The notes under the pieces: model-generated
Databases searched by the model: none
Seen by the model: only the letters and a program-made list of their open reading frames with translations
What the model was told of the DNA's origin: nothing
Shown here: positions 30,595 to 39,605 of the stretch, one piece after another
Numbering within the stretch: position 1 is the stretch's first letter
How the letters are laid out: each line of letters opens with the position of its first letter
Translations under genes and position numbers: made by a program
From: Vicinamibacterales bacterium
GTDB taxonomy: Bacteria > Acidobacteriota > Vicinamibacteria > Vicinamibacterales > UBA8438
Assembly: GCA_958296065.1 (NCBI GenBank)
Contig: CATQHX010000010.1
Location: 62,001-126,000, forward strand
Direction: 5' to 3'
DNA: 64,000 nt

Positions 30595-30721
30595 GGTCTC
30601 CCGGTGGGAGAGCTGGGCGGCTTGGCGGGAGCGCGCGGCCGGACGCTGATCCAGCAGAGCCAATCCAGCCGCAAGGCGACCTGGAAGAGCAGGCCGATCA
30701 CCGCAAGAGCGAGCGCGCGTC

Positions 30722-31717
30722 CTACGGGACCAGCAGCAGCTTCCCGGTGTGGACGCTCGACTCCATGACCCGGTGCGCCTCGGCCGCCTCCGCGAGCGGG
30801 TAGGTGGCGTGGACGATTGGCCGCAACTCCTCCGACGCGAACCGCGGCCAGACGCGGGCGCGCAGAGCCGTCATGATCTCGGCCTTCTGCTCGACCGAGC
30901 GCGCGCGCAACGTAGCTCCGGTCACTGTCAGGCGGCGAGACATCAGCCGCGCCAGGTCCAGCTCCCCCCGTGCCCCTTCCATGAGGGCGATGATCACCAG
31001 ACGGCCCTCGACGGCGAGGCTGGCGACGTTGCGTTCCAGGTAGGCACCACCAACCATGTCGAGGATGAGGTCGACCCCGCGACCGGCGGTGACGTCGCGC
31101 AGCACCGCCACGAAGTCCTCCGCACGGTAGTCGATGGCGCGCTCGGCTCCGAGCTCCACACAGGTCGCACACTTGGCGGGGGTCCCGGCGGTCGCGAAGA
31201 TGCGCGCCCCGAACAGGCGCGCGAGCTGGATAGCCACGGTGCCGATACCGCTCGATCCGCCATGCACGAGAAGCGACTCGCCTTCCCGCAGCCGGCCGCG
31301 GTCGATTACGTTGGTCCAGACGGTCGCGTACGCCTCGGGGAGCGCCGCCGCCTCGAGCAGCGACACGCCCGGGGGTATCGGCAGACACTGCGGGGCCGGG
31401 GCCAGGCAATACTCGGCATAACCTCCGCCGGTGAGCAACGCGCACACCTCGTCGCCCACCGCGAGATCGGACACGCCGTCGCCGACCGTCTCGACCGTCC
31501 CCGCCACTTCCAGCCCCGGAATGTCGGAGGCGCCCGGCGGCGGCGGGTAGTTCCCCCTGCGCTGCATCGTGTCGGCCCGGTTGACGCCGGCCGCCTCGAC
31601 ACGAATCAGTACCTCGCCGACGCCTGGAGCCGGCACCGGCCGGGTGCCGATCCGCAATCCCTCCGGCGGACCGGGCTCCGCGATGTCGACGACGCGCATG
31701 GTCTCGGGAATAACCAT
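30722..31717 (-). CDS. NAD(P)H quinone oxidoreductase (PIG3/zeta-crystallin type)
   Basis: The 331-residue zinc-free medium-chain dehydrogenase starts 'MRVVDIAEPGPPEGL' after five residues, with 'GEVLIRVEAAGVNRADTMQR' and 'RRGNYPPPPGASDIPGLEVA' characteristic of the PIG3 subfamily, a cofactor loop 'LLVHGGSSGIGTVAIQLA' and 'VDLILDMVGGAYLERNV'. Zinc-ligand cysteines of alcohol dehydrogenases are absent, as expected. It probably reduces quinones with NADPH. It is transcribed away from the lysine biosynthesis genes. Confidence 0.92.
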   Translation of the reverse strand: MVIPETMRVVDIAEPGPPEGLRIGTRPVPAPGVGEVLIRVEAAGVNRADTMQRRGNYPPPPGASDIPGLEVAGTVETVGDGVSDLAVGDEVCALLTGGGYAEYCLAPAPQCLPIPPGVSLLEAAALPEAYATVWTNVIDRGRLREGESLLVHGGSSGIGTVAIQLARLFGARIFATAGTPAKCATCVELGAERAIDYRAEDFVAVLRDVTAGRGVDLILDMVGGAYLERNVASLAVEGRLVIIALMEGARGELDLARLMSRRLTVTGATLRARSVEQKAEIMTALRARVWPRFASEELRPIVHATYPLAEAAEAHRVMESSVHTGKLLLVP

Positions 31718-31862
31718 CTATGCAAGCTCCTGGATCTGCGCACGGTGCGGGACGCCCGGCGCCGCCATTCCCCGGCCGGGGGAGAACCCGGCGCGAGTAT
31801 AATTCGTGTCGCATGTACCGGTTTCTTGCGCCTTGTGCGCCCTTCTTTCGGAGCCACCGAGC

Positions 31863-32327
31863 ATGGCCGTGACCATCAAGCGGGTCAGCCTGTGGCAGAC
31901 GGAGATCAAGAACGAGCCCGGCGCCCTCAGCGCGGTGCTGGAACCCCTGGCTCAAGCGGGCATGGATCTCCACGCGGTGATGAACCGGTGCATCCCCGGA
32001 CGGCGCGGACGGGCCACGGTGGAGATCCTCCCCAGGTCCGGCCGCCGCACCTCTGCGCTGGCACGCGCCGCGGGTTTCAGCCAGTCCCCCACCGAGGCCC
32101 TGCTGGTGGAGGGGATCAACCGGCCCGGCCTCGCCTACGCGGTGGCCAACAGTATTGCGTGGGCCGGCATCAGCCTGCGGTTCCTCTCGGCCCAGAGCGC
32201 CGGCGAGCATTACTCCGCGCTCCTCGGATTCCGGACGCCGGCGGAGCGCCGCAAGGGCGAGTCACTGATTCGCAAGGTCGCGAACGACGCGGAAGAAGCG
32301 GCGTCCGGGGAAGCGGCCACGCAATGA
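31863..32327 (+). CDS. Tandem ACT-domain protein preceding dapB
   Basis: The 154-residue protein has two ACT-like repeats: 'SLWQTEIKNEPGALSAVLEP' with 'LAQAGMDLHAVM' (residues about 8-40) and 'EALLVEGINRPGLAYAVANS' with 'IAWAGISLRFLS' (about 79-110). ACT domains bind amino acids. Its ATGA overlap with dapB makes co-translation certain, so a role as a lysine- or aspartate-family sensor is plausible but unproven. No catalytic domain is present. A short Ala/Glu-rich tail follows. Upstream there is about 145 bases to the divergent quinone reductase. Confidence 0.8.
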   Translation: MAVTIKRVSLWQTEIKNEPGALSAVLEPLAQAGMDLHAVMNRCIPGRRGRATVEILPRSGRRTSALARAAGFSQSPTEALLVEGINRPGLAYAVANSIAWAGISLRFLSAQSAGEHYSALLGFRTPAERRKGESLIRKVANDAEEAASGEAATQ

Positions 32328-33022
32328 GCGTGCGGATTGTCCTGGTCGGCTACGGCCGAATGGGCAAGGCAATCGACGCACTGAGCACCGACCACGGCTG
32401 CGATGTGGTCGAGCGTCTCGACGTCCACAACAACCTCGACGGCGAGGGAATCGATGCGCTGACGGCGGCCGACGCCGACGTGGCTATCGAGTTCTCCCTG
32501 GCCGACTCGGTCGCCTCCAACGTGAAGAAGCTGGCCGCGCGCGGCCTCAACGTCGTCGTCGGCACCACCGGCTGGGACACGCAGGAAGCCGAGGTCCGGC
32601 GCGTAGCGGAGGAAGCCGGAATCGGCGTCGTGCACGCCGCGAACTTCTCGCTCGGCGTCAACCTCTTCCAGGCCGTCGTCGAGCGCAGCGCGGCGCTGTT
32701 CGCGCGCCACGAGGACTTCGGGAGCTGGATCCACGAGGGGCATCATGCGGCGAAGCAGGACGCTCCGTCCGGCACTGCCCTGGCCCTGCGAACCGCCATG
32801 CGGGAGGCGGGATACGGGCGGAACATCGACGTGACGTCGACACGTGCGGGCAGAATGCCCGGGATGCACACCATCGGGTACGACGGTCCGTTCGACACGA
32901 TCACGCTGACCCACACCGCCCGCGACCGGGCGACGTTCGCGCGGGGCGCGCTGGAGGCGGCGCGCTGGGTGTGCGGCAGGCGCGGCTGGTTCTCGATGCG
33001 CGACGTACTCGGCATCGACTGA
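32324..33022 (+). CDS. dapB: 4-hydroxy-tetrahydrodipicolinate reductase
   Basis: The 232-residue protein opens with the NAD(P) motif 'VRIVLVGYGRMGKAID' and has 'VVVGTTGW', 'AANFSLGVNLF' and the substrate/catalytic motif 'HEGHHAAKQDAPSGTALAL' (catalytic His and Lys). It is somewhat shorter than the E. coli enzyme but within the range of short DapB proteins. It overlaps the ACT gene by four bases and is followed after 15 bases by dapA, forming the core of the diaminopimelate/lysine operon. Confidence 0.93.
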   Translation: MSVRIVLVGYGRMGKAIDALSTDHGCDVVERLDVHNNLDGEGIDALTAADADVAIEFSLADSVASNVKKLAARGLNVVVGTTGWDTQEAEVRRVAEEAGIGVVHAANFSLGVNLFQAVVERSAALFARHEDFGSWIHEGHHAAKQDAPSGTALALRTAMREAGYGRNIDVTSTRAGRMPGMHTIGYDGPFDTITLTHTARDRATFARGALEAARWVCGRRGWFSMRDVLGID

Positions 33023-33037
33023 CTCGCGGGGGACGCC

Positions 33038-33955
33038 ATGCAGACACGCTGGGCGGGATGCGGCACGGCCCTCGTCACGCCGTTCACGGCGAGCGGCGAC
33101 GTGGACCAGGCGGCGGTCAGGCGGCTGGCGCGGCGGCAGGTCGACGGCGGCGTGCACTTCCTGGTTCCCTGCGGGACCACGGGGGAGAGCCCCACGCTGT
33201 CGCACGCCGAGAAGCTGCGCGTCGTGGAACTCGTCGTGGACGAAGCGAACGGCGCCGTCCCGGTGCTGGCCGGAGCCGGCGGCTACGACACGCGGGCTGC
33301 CATCGAGCTGGTGCGCGACCTGGCGAGCGCCGGGGCGACCGGTATCCTCTCGGTCACGCCTTACTACAACAAGCCGACGCCCGAGGGACTGTTCCGGCAC
33401 TACGGCGCCATCGCCGACAGCACCGAGCTGCCGATCGTGTTGTACAACGTACCGGGCCGGACCGCCTGCAACATCGCCCCCGCCACGCTGCTCCGACTCC
33501 TGGAGATCGCCAACGTGGTCGGCGTGAAGGAGGCATCGGGCGACCTCGGACAGCTATGCGAGATCTGCCGCGCCGTGCCGGACGACTTCTGCGTCCTTTC
33601 GGGAGACGACGCGTTCACCCTCGCGGTGATGGCACTCGGCGGCACCGGAGTAGTCTCGGTGATCGCCAACGAGGCACCGTCCGAGATGGCGGCGCTCGTG
33701 GATCAAGCGGCGGCGGGCGACTTCACCGCCGCCCGCACCACCCACGAGCGGCTGTTGCCGCTCATGCAGGTGAACTTCATCGAGTCGAACCCGATCCCCG
33801 TCAAGGCGGCGATGGCGGAGCTGGGACTGCTCGAGCTGAACTACCGTCTGCCCCTGGCGCCGCCCGCGCCCGCCGCGCAAGCGGGCATCGCGGAGGTGCT
33901 GAACGAGATGGGGCTGGCCGTGCAGGAATGGGAAACCAGCGCGCATCCGCGGTGA
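33038..33955 (+). CDS. dapA: 4-hydroxy-tetrahydrodipicolinate synthase
   Basis: The 305-residue Schiff-base aldolase shows 'GCGTALVTPF', 'PCGTTGESPTLSH', the Tyr of 'LSVTPYYNKPTPEGLF' and the catalytic Lys164 in 'NVVGVKEASGDL', then 'VLSGDDAF' and 'VSVIANEAP'. It condenses pyruvate and aspartate semialdehyde. It follows dapB closely. The next lysine gene, dapD, is on the same strand but separated by a reversed toxin-antitoxin pair. Confidence 0.95.
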   Translation: MQTRWAGCGTALVTPFTASGDVDQAAVRRLARRQVDGGVHFLVPCGTTGESPTLSHAEKLRVVELVVDEANGAVPVLAGAGGYDTRAAIELVRDLASAGATGILSVTPYYNKPTPEGLFRHYGAIADSTELPIVLYNVPGRTACNIAPATLLRLLEIANVVGVKEASGDLGQLCEICRAVPDDFCVLSGDDAFTLAVMALGGTGVVSVIANEAPSEMAALVDQAAAGDFTAARTTHERLLPLMQVNFIESNPIPVKAAMAELGLLELNYRLPLAPPAPAAQAGIAEVLNEMGLAVQEWETSAHPR

Positions 33956-34037
33956 AGAGCGCCGGAACCGCCCCTGCCACGCTCCGCCGTCACACGGGCC
34001 GAGCGCCCGCGCCGGTGGGCGCCAAGGCCCGACCCGG

Positions 34038-34427
34038 TCAGCAGGTAGCGACCTGCGGGAGCAGATCGAAGTGGCGATCGGACGTGCACAGAACCAGATC
34101 ATGCTGAACGGCGAGGGATGCGATCCACAGATCGTTCGTGGGGATGGCCAGCCCCCCGGCGCGAAGCTGCAGGTAGAGCCGCGCATAGTGGTGCGTCGTC
34201 TGTTCGTCAGGCAGGAGAACCGAGACACGCGGGCTGTTCAGAAACCGTTGCAGGTTGGCGGCGTTCATCGACTCCCGGCGGCCGGCCACGAAACCGGCCC
34301 GGAGCTCGCCCAGCACGACGAGCGGCATGCGAATGGAGCGCGCGCCGCGAACGATGGCGACCCGCTCGGCGTGGCCGCGCATGAAGTCGCTGTAGGCATT
34401 GGTGTCGAGGGCGACGTTCACTTCCAT
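34038..34427 (-). CDS. VapC-type PIN-domain ribonuclease toxin
   Basis: The 129-residue PIN protein has the acidic active-site residues Asp8 ('NVALDTNAYSDF'), Glu41 in 'PLVVLGELRAGF', Asp98 in 'IPTNDLWIASLA' and a late Asp in 'LVLCTSDRHFDLLP'. VapC toxins cleave tRNA or rRNA. It overlaps the antitoxin gene by ten bases, which is normal for such modules. The pair is oriented against the dap genes that flank it, indicating insertion. Confidence 0.9.
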   Translation of the reverse strand: MEVNVALDTNAYSDFMRGHAERVAIVRGARSIRMPLVVLGELRAGFVAGRRESMNAANLQRFLNSPRVSVLLPDEQTTHHYARLYLQLRAGGLAIPTNDLWIASLAVQHDLVLCTSDRHFDLLPQVATC

Positions 34428-34654
34428 GCCTCGTCGTCGATGCGCTGGAAGTCGGCAACGGCACGGTCGAAGTCCGGATCGTCCTCCCAGGTTCCGATCA
34501 GGTGATCGAGATCCGCATGCGCAGTCGGAACGGCGTCCACGCCACGCGCGAGCGCTTCGACGACGACGGTGTTGAGGCTCTTGGCTTCACGCTTGGCAAT
34601 CTGCCGGAGGGCGCGATCTATCGCACTGGGAACGGCGCGGATCGTATACTGCAT
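34418..34654 (-). CDS. VapB-type ribbon-helix-helix antitoxin
   Basis: The 78-residue protein starts 'MQYTIRAVPSAIDRALRQIA', with a ribbon-helix-helix pattern ('KREAKSLNTVVVEALARGV'), and ends with an acidic toxin-binding tail ('GTWEDDPDFDRAVADFQRID'). It precedes and overlaps the PIN toxin gene. Its start is only 23 bases from the divergent dapD start, so its promoter and operator must overlap the dapD upstream region. Confidence 0.88.
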   Translation of the reverse strand: MQYTIRAVPSAIDRALRQIAKREAKSLNTVVVEALARGVDAVPTAHADLDHLIGTWEDDPDFDRAVADFQRIDDEAWK

Positions 34655-34677
34655 GCGGCGGGCGCAGGCAAAGTATC

Positions 34678-35556
34678 ATGACAATGCAGGCAACGCAAGG
34701 ACAACCGGACCACATACGCCTGACCGAACGGATACAGCAGCTTTACGCTCAGGCCGCCGAGGCCGATCGGGAAGAGGCGCGCGCCGCCTTCGCCGCGCTG
34801 CGGACCGAGCTCGCCGCGGGCCGCGTGCGGGCGGCCGAGCGCGACCGGTCGTCGCCGACCGGCTGGCGCGTCAACGCGTGGGTCAAGCAGGGCATCCTGG
34901 TCGGTTTCCGCTGCGGCGACGTGGTGGCGTTCGATTCCCCCAGCGCCCAATCGCCGTATCTCGACAAGGACACGCTGCCCCTTCGACCGCTCTCCACGGC
35001 GTCGAACGTCCGGCTCGTGCCGGGCGGATCGTCCGTTCGCGACGGCGCATTTCTCGGCCGCGGGGTCATCTGCATGCCGCCGATGTACATCAACATCGGC
35101 GCCTGGGTCGGAGACGGCAGCCTCATCGACTCGCACGCGCTCGTGGGCTCCTGCGCACAGGTGGGCAGCGGCGTGCACGTCAGCGCCGGGGCGCAGATCG
35201 GCGGGGTGCTGGAGCCGGTGGGAGCGCTGCCCGTGATCGTCGAGGACGACGTGCTGGTCGGCGGCAACACCGGCCTCTACGAGGGCGCGGTGGTCAAGCG
35301 CCGGGCCGTCATCGGGGCCGGCACGGTGCTGACCGGGTCGACTCCGATCTACGATCTGCCGCGGGGACGGATCATCAGGCCGGCGGCGGGTGAACCGACG
35401 GTGGTCCCGGAGGGCGCGGTCGTCGTCCCCGGGGCGCGCGCCGTCACCAGCGGAGCGGGCCCCGATTGGGGTCTGTCGCTCGCCACGCCGGTCATCGTCA
35501 AGTACCGCGACGACCGCACCGACACGCGCACGGAGCTCGAAACATGGATCCGGTAG
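34678..35556 (+). CDS. dapD: Tetrahydrodipicolinate N-succinyltransferase
   Basis: The 292-residue protein has an N-terminal helical domain and a left-handed beta-helix acyltransferase domain with hexapeptide repeats ('GAFLGRGVICMPPMYINIGA', 'GSLIDSHALVGSCAQVG', 'GVHVSAGAQIGGVLEP', 'DVLVGGNTGLYEGAVV'). The 'MPPMYINIGAWV' and 'VEDDVLVGGN' motifs are diagnostic of DapD. It succinylates tetrahydrodipicolinate, committing the pathway to succinylated intermediates, so a DapE-like step must follow, and the next gene fits. ATG 34678 or 34684 could be used. Confidence 0.93.
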   Translation: MTMQATQGQPDHIRLTERIQQLYAQAAEADREEARAAFAALRTELAAGRVRAAERDRSSPTGWRVNAWVKQGILVGFRCGDVVAFDSPSAQSPYLDKDTLPLRPLSTASNVRLVPGGSSVRDGAFLGRGVICMPPMYINIGAWVGDGSLIDSHALVGSCAQVGSGVHVSAGAQIGGVLEPVGALPVIVEDDVLVGGNTGLYEGAVVKRRAVIGAGTVLTGSTPIYDLPRGRIIRPAAGEPTVVPEGAVVVPGARAVTSGAGPDWGLSLATPVIVKYRDDRTDTRTELETWIR

Positions 35557-36563
35557 CCGAACCGCTCGTCGACCTCGCCCGCAACCTCATCGACATCGAA
35601 TCCACCAGCGGCGGAGAAGCCGCGGTGACCACCTGGCTTGCCCGCGACCTGCGCGAGCGGGGCTACCAGGTCACCGAGCAGCCCGTGGTCGACGACCGGG
35701 TCAACGTCATCGCCACGGTCGACGCCACCGAGCCGGAGACCGTCTATTCGACCCACATCGACTGCGTCCCGCCCTACTTTCCAAGCCGGGTTGAAGGCGA
35801 CACGCTGTACGGCCGGGGCGCCTGCGACGCCAAGGGGATCCTGGCCGCCCAGATCATGGCCCTCGACCGGCTCCGCGAGTCGGGCGAGAACCGCGTCGGC
35901 CTGCTCGTCGTGGTGGGCGAGGAGAACGGCAGCCACGGGGCCCGCGCCGCCAACCGGCTCTCGAACCGCTCGCGGTACCTGATCAACGGCGAGCCGACCG
36001 ACAACCGGCTCGGCGCCGCCACCAAGGGGGCCTACAGGGTCCGCCTGTCGGCCACCGGCCGCGCCGTGCACTCCGCCTATCCGGAGCTCGGCGAGTCGGC
36101 CGTCGAGAAGCTCCTCGACGCGCTGGTCGCGCTCCGCCACCTCGACCTGCCGGTCGATCCGGTGCTCGGGACCAGCACCTACACGGTCGGCGTGCTGTCC
36201 GGCGGGGTGGCCCCCAACGTCGTCCCTCCGGTAGCCGAGGCGGACGTCAATTTCCGCACCGTCGAGCCGGCGGCGCGCATGCGCGAGCGGCTGGACGCGT
36301 CGATGCCCGGCTCGGTGTCGATAGACGACGTCATGATCGTCCCGCCGGTCCGATTGACGACCCTGCCGGGGTTCGAGACCGCGCCCTTCTCGTTCACCAC
36401 CGACATCCCGTTCCTGACCTCGTGGGGCGATCCGCTGCTGGTCGGCCCCGGCTCCATCCACGTCGCGCACACCGCGGAGGAGCACGTGAGGATCGACGAG
36501 CTGGTCGAGGCGGTCGATCTGTACGAGAAGCTCGCGCGGGACCTGCTGGCCACCGAGAGCTGA
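35544..36563 (+). CDS. M20 family metallopeptidase, probable succinyl-diaminopimelate desuccinylase
   Basis: The 339-residue protein has M20 motifs: 'VYSTHIDCVPPYF' (His metal ligand), 'LYGRGACDAKG' (bridging Asp), 'VVVGEENGSHGA' (catalytic Glu and ligand), 'LINGEPTDNRLG' and a late 'HVAHTAEEHVRIDEL' (final His). A dimerisation domain lies in the middle. M20 proteins include DapE, ArgE and LysK-like enzymes; the 13-base overlap with dapD strongly favours succinyl-diaminopimelate desuccinylase. ATG 35544 is chosen within the dapD end. Confidence 0.87.
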   Translation: MDPVAEPLVDLARNLIDIESTSGGEAAVTTWLARDLRERGYQVTEQPVVDDRVNVIATVDATEPETVYSTHIDCVPPYFPSRVEGDTLYGRGACDAKGILAAQIMALDRLRESGENRVGLLVVVGEENGSHGARAANRLSNRSRYLINGEPTDNRLGAATKGAYRVRLSATGRAVHSAYPELGESAVEKLLDALVALRHLDLPVDPVLGTSTYTVGVLSGGVAPNVVPPVAEADVNFRTVEPAARMRERLDASMPGSVSIDDVMIVPPVRLTTLPGFETAPFSFTTDIPFLTSWGDPLLVGPGSIHVAHTAEEHVRIDELVEAVDLYEKLARDLLATES

Positions 36564-36712
36564 CCCTGACCCAACCGGCCAATCCCTAACTGCCCTGATC
36601 CAACTGCTACATTCATTGTACGGTCAGCCGATAGACGCCCTGGGCAATCCGCCATCGCACGGGTAGCATCCGACTAAGCGAACGGGACCGATCCGACGTA
36701 CCCCTACCCGCC

Positions 36713-37999
36713 ATGCAGGACCAAGCTCACGCCGCCGGTCACCGGCAGCGCCTCCGCGAACGATTCCTGCGGTCGGGTATCGAGGGCTTCGCCGACTACG
36801 AGGTGGTCGAGCTGCTGCTGACCCTGGCGATTCCCCGCGGCGACGTCAAGCCGCCGGCCAAGGCCCTGATCGCACGCTTCGGCAATCTCCGCGGCATCCT
36901 GGACGCTCCGGTCGAGAAGCTACGGTCCGTTCGCGGCATCGGAACCGTCACCCCAGTCGCGCTACGAATCATCAAGGCTGCGGCAACCCTTTATCTGCGC
37001 CAGGGGAGCGAGGGACGTGATGCGCTCACGGATCCCTCCCGCCTGGAGGATTTCTGGCGGATGCGGCTCGGGGAACTCCGGATCGAGGTCTTCGAGGTCG
37101 CCTACCTGGATTCGGCGTACCGGCTTCTGCCTGACGACCACGAGGGGCATGAGGCCGTCGAGCGACTCGAAGAAGGCACGATCGACCGGGCAGCAGTCTA
37201 CCCCCGTCGGGTGATCGAAACGGCACTAGGACGGGGCGCGGCAGCGATCGTCCTGGCGCACAATCATCCCAACGGAGAGGTAACGCCGAGCCGGCACGAC
37301 AAGATCCTGACGCGGGCGATCGTGTTGGGCGCGGAGACAGTGCAACTTCGCGTGGTGGACCATCTTGTGGTCTCGGCGGAGCAGGTCTTCAGCTTTCGGA
37401 GAACGCCTCCTGTGACCGTCTCTCCCGGCATTCTGCCGCACTTCCCGGAGCTCGACGATGCCCAGCGCGCGGCCGTCGGCCATCTCGACGGTCCACTGCT
37501 GGTCGTCGCCGGGCCGGGCTCCGGCAAAACGCACTGCATCGTGCTGCGGGCGTTGAACCTCCTGCTGCTGAAGGAGGCGCAGCCGAAGGAGATCGTGCTG
37601 TGCACGTTCACCCAGAAAGCCGCCTTCGAGATGCGCGACCGGCTGGCCGCGGCGGCCCGAGCAGTTCGCTACGAGGGCGATCTATCCGATCTGACGATCT
37701 CGACCATCCACGGCTACTGCCATCGGGTGCTCACCCGCTACCGCCACCGGACCGGACTGGGGCACGACTACGAGACACTGGACGAGTTGACGCAACTCTT
37801 GTTCATTTTCGAGCACTTCGATGAGATCATCGGCCCGCCCACAGACGACCTCTACGTCACCCGCTGGAGAACACGCTGGACGGCGATCGAGGGCGCGCGC
37901 GGATACTTCGACAAGATCAACTCGAAGCGTATGATAACAACTGTTTTGATTGGTCCGTCCTCGGTTCTTTCAGGGCGGGCGCGTGAACGGGTAAGCTGA
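36713..37999 (+). pseudogene. RadC-UvrD fusion, helicase part truncated
   Basis: One continuous frame encodes a full RadC-like protein (helix-hairpin-helix 'SVRGIGTVTPVALR', JAMM motif His183-x-His185 ... Ser193-x-x-Asp196 in 'AHNHPNGEVTPSRHDK') fused in frame to the beginning of a UvrD/Rep helicase ('DAQRAAVGHLDGPLLVVAGP', Walker A 'GPGSGKT' about residues 267-273, 'CTFTQKAAFEMRDRL', 'TIHGYCHRVL'). Helicase homology ends at about residue 402 (near 37930, 'GYFDKI'), and the last 25 residues are unrelated. Most helicase motifs (II-VI) are lost, so ATPase activity is impossible. An IS66 element lies 75 bases downstream but its target duplication shows it did not cause the truncation. Confidence 0.75.
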
Positions 38000-38009
38000 A
38001 AGGCGCAAG

Positions 38010-39605
38010 GTACTCGTTTACCGGGGTGACCGCTGTTGGTGCGGGTCGCAGCGTTACGCGCCGTCACGCGGTCGGGGGCGGACGTTGGAAGGCGTCGGGG
38101 ACCACGGGGTGAGGAGCTCGAAGCATCGTGGCGATGAGTGGGGGAAGGTCGAGTTGACGTTGCCTGGCAGTGCGGACGACGCTGGCGAGGATCTGCTGCG
38201 TGTCGGCGCCGTGACGGGTGCGATTGCCACCGCACACCTTGCGGGTTACCACCGCGGGGCGGATGGCCTGTTCGGCACGCCAGTGGGTCGCATCCACCGC
38301 CGAGTCCCAGAGAAAGGTGAGCAGGGCGGTGAACTCGGTGGCCAGATGGTTGGCGAAGCGCTCGGCGGCGACCAGTCGCGGTGGCGTGTCGACCAGCCAG
38401 GCGAGTTCGGCGAGGAGTCGGTTGCGGGCAGCGACCAGCTCGTCGTCGGTCAGGCACCCGGCGTTGCGTCTGTTGCGCAATTCCAGCGCGTCCTGCAGGA
38501 CCACTTGCACGTTGCCAGCCCACGGGCTGCGCGGATGGTCGTCCTGGATTTCGCTGCAGCGTCGGAGCAGGTGCGCCAAACAGCTCTGATGGCGCGCGGT
38601 GTCGAAGCAGCGATACACCACCCACCCGTCGCGCACGAGCACGCCGTCGAAATCGTCTTCCAGGACGGTTACGGCGTCGTCGAACCCGCGGCCGGGAAGA
38701 ATCGCGTAGACGGTCGTGGCCGGCGTGGTGAATACCGAAAGCCAGTGGCGGACAGCACCCACGCGCCACCCGGTCTCATCCGGCGTGACCACGTCGCTTT
38801 CTCGTACCTGCCGGTACAATGCGGCGTAGGTCGGCGCCGCGTCACGGGCGGTGCGATGCAACAGATGCGCGAGGCCCCCCGGCGTGACGGGCAGGCCGAA
38901 GCGGGTCCCGAGCAGGTCGGTCACCTTCGCCAGCGGCGTGCCCATCTGCGTGTGCATCTGCACGGCCAGGGAGGCGACTTCGGGCCCCAGTTGCACGCGG
39001 GCCGCCCCCAGCGCGTCAGAGGTCTGCAGTGCATGGCGGCCTTGGATGCGCCGCCGGCACTGCGCGCAGTGGCCGACCTCGATGTCGAAGCGCCGCACAA
39101 CGGGCCGCACCACCGGGAGGTCTTCCTGATACTGCGTCGCGACGCGCTCTACTGCGACCGCGCCGCCGCAATCCGGACACTTGGTCGGCAGCGGTGCTTG
39201 GTGGACTTCGTCGACCTGCGCCGGCCGCCGACGGCATGCCTGCCGCCCGTACTGCGCACCGGCGCGCCGTCGAGGACGTTTGCCACAACCCTGCCGCCGC
39301 TCTTTGGCGAAGGGTGCCGCCTGGCGGAAACCCGCGCGCCGCGCCGCGTCACGCTGCTGCTGGAGCCGTCCCGTGCGGCGCTTCCGCCGATCCCGGTCGC
39401 GCTCGGTGCGCGTCACATCCTCCCGCAGTTGCGTGTTCTCACGCTCCAGTTCTTCGATTCGGCTGTCCCGCGGGTCCGGCTCCCGCCGGGATGCATCCGG
39501 GTCATTGGACTGCCGCGGCGCGCGCATACCGACAGTATCAGCTCGGAAGCACCGCACCTGCAGACCGATTCGCGGCTCTCTGGCCGTGACCCGCTAAATG
39601 AATAC
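38010..39605. mobile_element. Complete IS66-family insertion sequence (single-transposase type)
   Basis: The element is bounded by imperfect terminal inverted repeats: GTACTCGTTTACCGGGG at 38010-38026 and, on the complement from 39605, GTATTCATTTAGCGGGT. The flanking 8-mer GGCGCAAG occurs directly at 38002-38009 and 39606-39613, an exact 8-bp target duplication, the size IS66 elements make. The total length is 1596 bp. It carries one transposase gene on the minus strand and no tnpA/tnpB accessory genes, like the smaller IS66 subgroup members. Intact ends and duplication point to a fairly recent insertion. Confidence 0.9.
38064..39557 (-). CDS. IS66-family transposase
   Basis: The product of up to 497 residues has an N-terminal coiled coil ('RIEELERENTQLREDV'), a basic Arg-rich linker, a zinc-binding region ('TKCPDCGGAV...CAQCRRRI'), and a DDE catalytic core ('SDVVTPDETGWRVGAVRHWL', 'GVLVRDGWVVYRCFDTARHQ', 'VDATHWRAEQAIRPAVV', giving D, D and E) with the usual insertion between the second and third acid. 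Translation may start at 39557 or at the internal ATG 39527. The frame is intact, so the element may be active. Confidence 0.92.
   Translation of the reverse strand: MRCFRADTVGMRAPRQSNDPDASRREPDPRDSRIEELERENTQLREDVTRTERDRDRRKRRTGRLQQQRDAARRAGFRQAAPFAKERRQGCGKRPRRRAGAQYGRQACRRRPAQVDEVHQAPLPTKCPDCGGAVAVERVATQYQEDLPVVRPVVRRFDIEVGHCAQCRRRIQGRHALQTSDALGAARVQLGPEVASLAVQMHTQMGTPLAKVTDLLGTRFGLPVTPGGLAHLLHRTARDAAPTYAALYRQVRESDVVTPDETGWRVGAVRHWLSVFTTPATTVYAILPGRGFDDAVTVLEDDFDGVLVRDGWVVYRCFDTARHQSCLAHLLRRCSEIQDDHPRSPWAGNVQVVLQDALELRNRRNAGCLTDDELVAARNRLLAELAWLVDTPPRLVAAERFANHLATEFTALLTFLWDSAVDATHWRAEQAIRPAVVTRKVCGGNRTRHGADTQQILASVVRTARQRQLDLPPLIATMLRAPHPVVPDAFQRPPPTA

Noticed and set aside
37936-38009. 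IS66 insertion as the cause of helicase truncation
   Set aside because: The exact target duplication begins at 38002, about 70 bases after helicase homology ends, so the insertion hit already altered DNA.
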